Below are positions 6,706-6,712 of a stretch of 6,712 bases of DNA, one piece after another (within the stretch, counting starts at the first letter, position 1; each line of letters starts with the position of its first letter). Origin of the DNA: an uncultured Bacteroidota bacterium. GTDB lineage: Bacteria; Bacteroidota; Bacteroidia; Chitinophagales; Chitinophagaceae. The notes below the pieces were generated by a model. That model saw nothing but the letters and a program-made list of their open reading frames with translations, was not told the origin of the DNA and searched no databases. The stretch is taken from positions 1-6,712 of the forward strand of contig CAIJZF010000200.1 of the NCBI GenBank assembly GCA_903825095.1, read 5' to 3'. The translations under genes were made by a program, and so were the position numbers.

Positions 6706-6712
6706 ATATAAA

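Noticed and set aside
1..6712. Mobile element, defence system, CRISPR array or phage genes
   Set aside because: No transposase, integrase, spaced direct repeats, or defence-type domains were seen; gene content is core metabolism with uniform AT-rich composition.

Overview
The window is AT-rich and looks chromosomal, from a member of the Bacteroidota, probably a Sphingobacteriia/Chitinophagia-like lineage (inference). Three things point there. Start codons lack purine-rich Shine-Dalgarno sequences. Matches to the Bacteroidota -7 element TAnnTTTG lie upstream of genes. The proteins are Bacteroidota-style, including a bifunctional-nuclease (DUF151) domain fused to a C-terminal UVR motif and an EtfB with a GKETIDYN-type loop. 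I see no mobile elements, tRNA or rRNA genes, CRISPR arrays or phage genes.

Layout from left to right. Positions 1-2436 (minus) hold the N-terminal 812 codons of the glutamate synthase large subunit gltB, cut by the left window edge. Positions 2437-2632 are an AT-rich intergenic stretch with a perfect 9-bp inverted repeat. Then come, all on minus, ispE (2633-3442), a DUF151-UVR protein (3446-4036), etfA (4083-5045) and etfB (5066-5809). In transcription order this is etfB-etfA-DUF151-ispE, with gaps of 20, 46 and 3 nt, so one operon is likely; gltB follows after 196 nt and may have its own promoter. A 58-nt divergent intergenic region (5810-5867) separates etfB from a small plus-strand TPR gene (5868-6179). 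That gene converges, with only 4 nt between stop codons, on an unrecognised 173-codon minus-strand gene (6184-6705) at the right edge.

The genes are mostly housekeeping. EtfAB carries electrons from acyl-CoA dehydrogenases and similar flavoenzymes toward the quinone pool. IspE is the fourth step of the MEP isoprenoid pathway, which feeds quinone side chains and undecaprenyl lipid. GltB provides glutamate from glutamine and 2-oxoglutarate. The DUF151-UVR and TPR proteins have no assigned pathway.

I found no convincing novel system. The points most worth a second look are the overlapping face-to-face promoters sharing a dyad between etfB and the TPR gene, the diverged nucleotide-binding loop of EtfB, the palindrome upstream of gltB, and the uncharacterised 173-aa protein.
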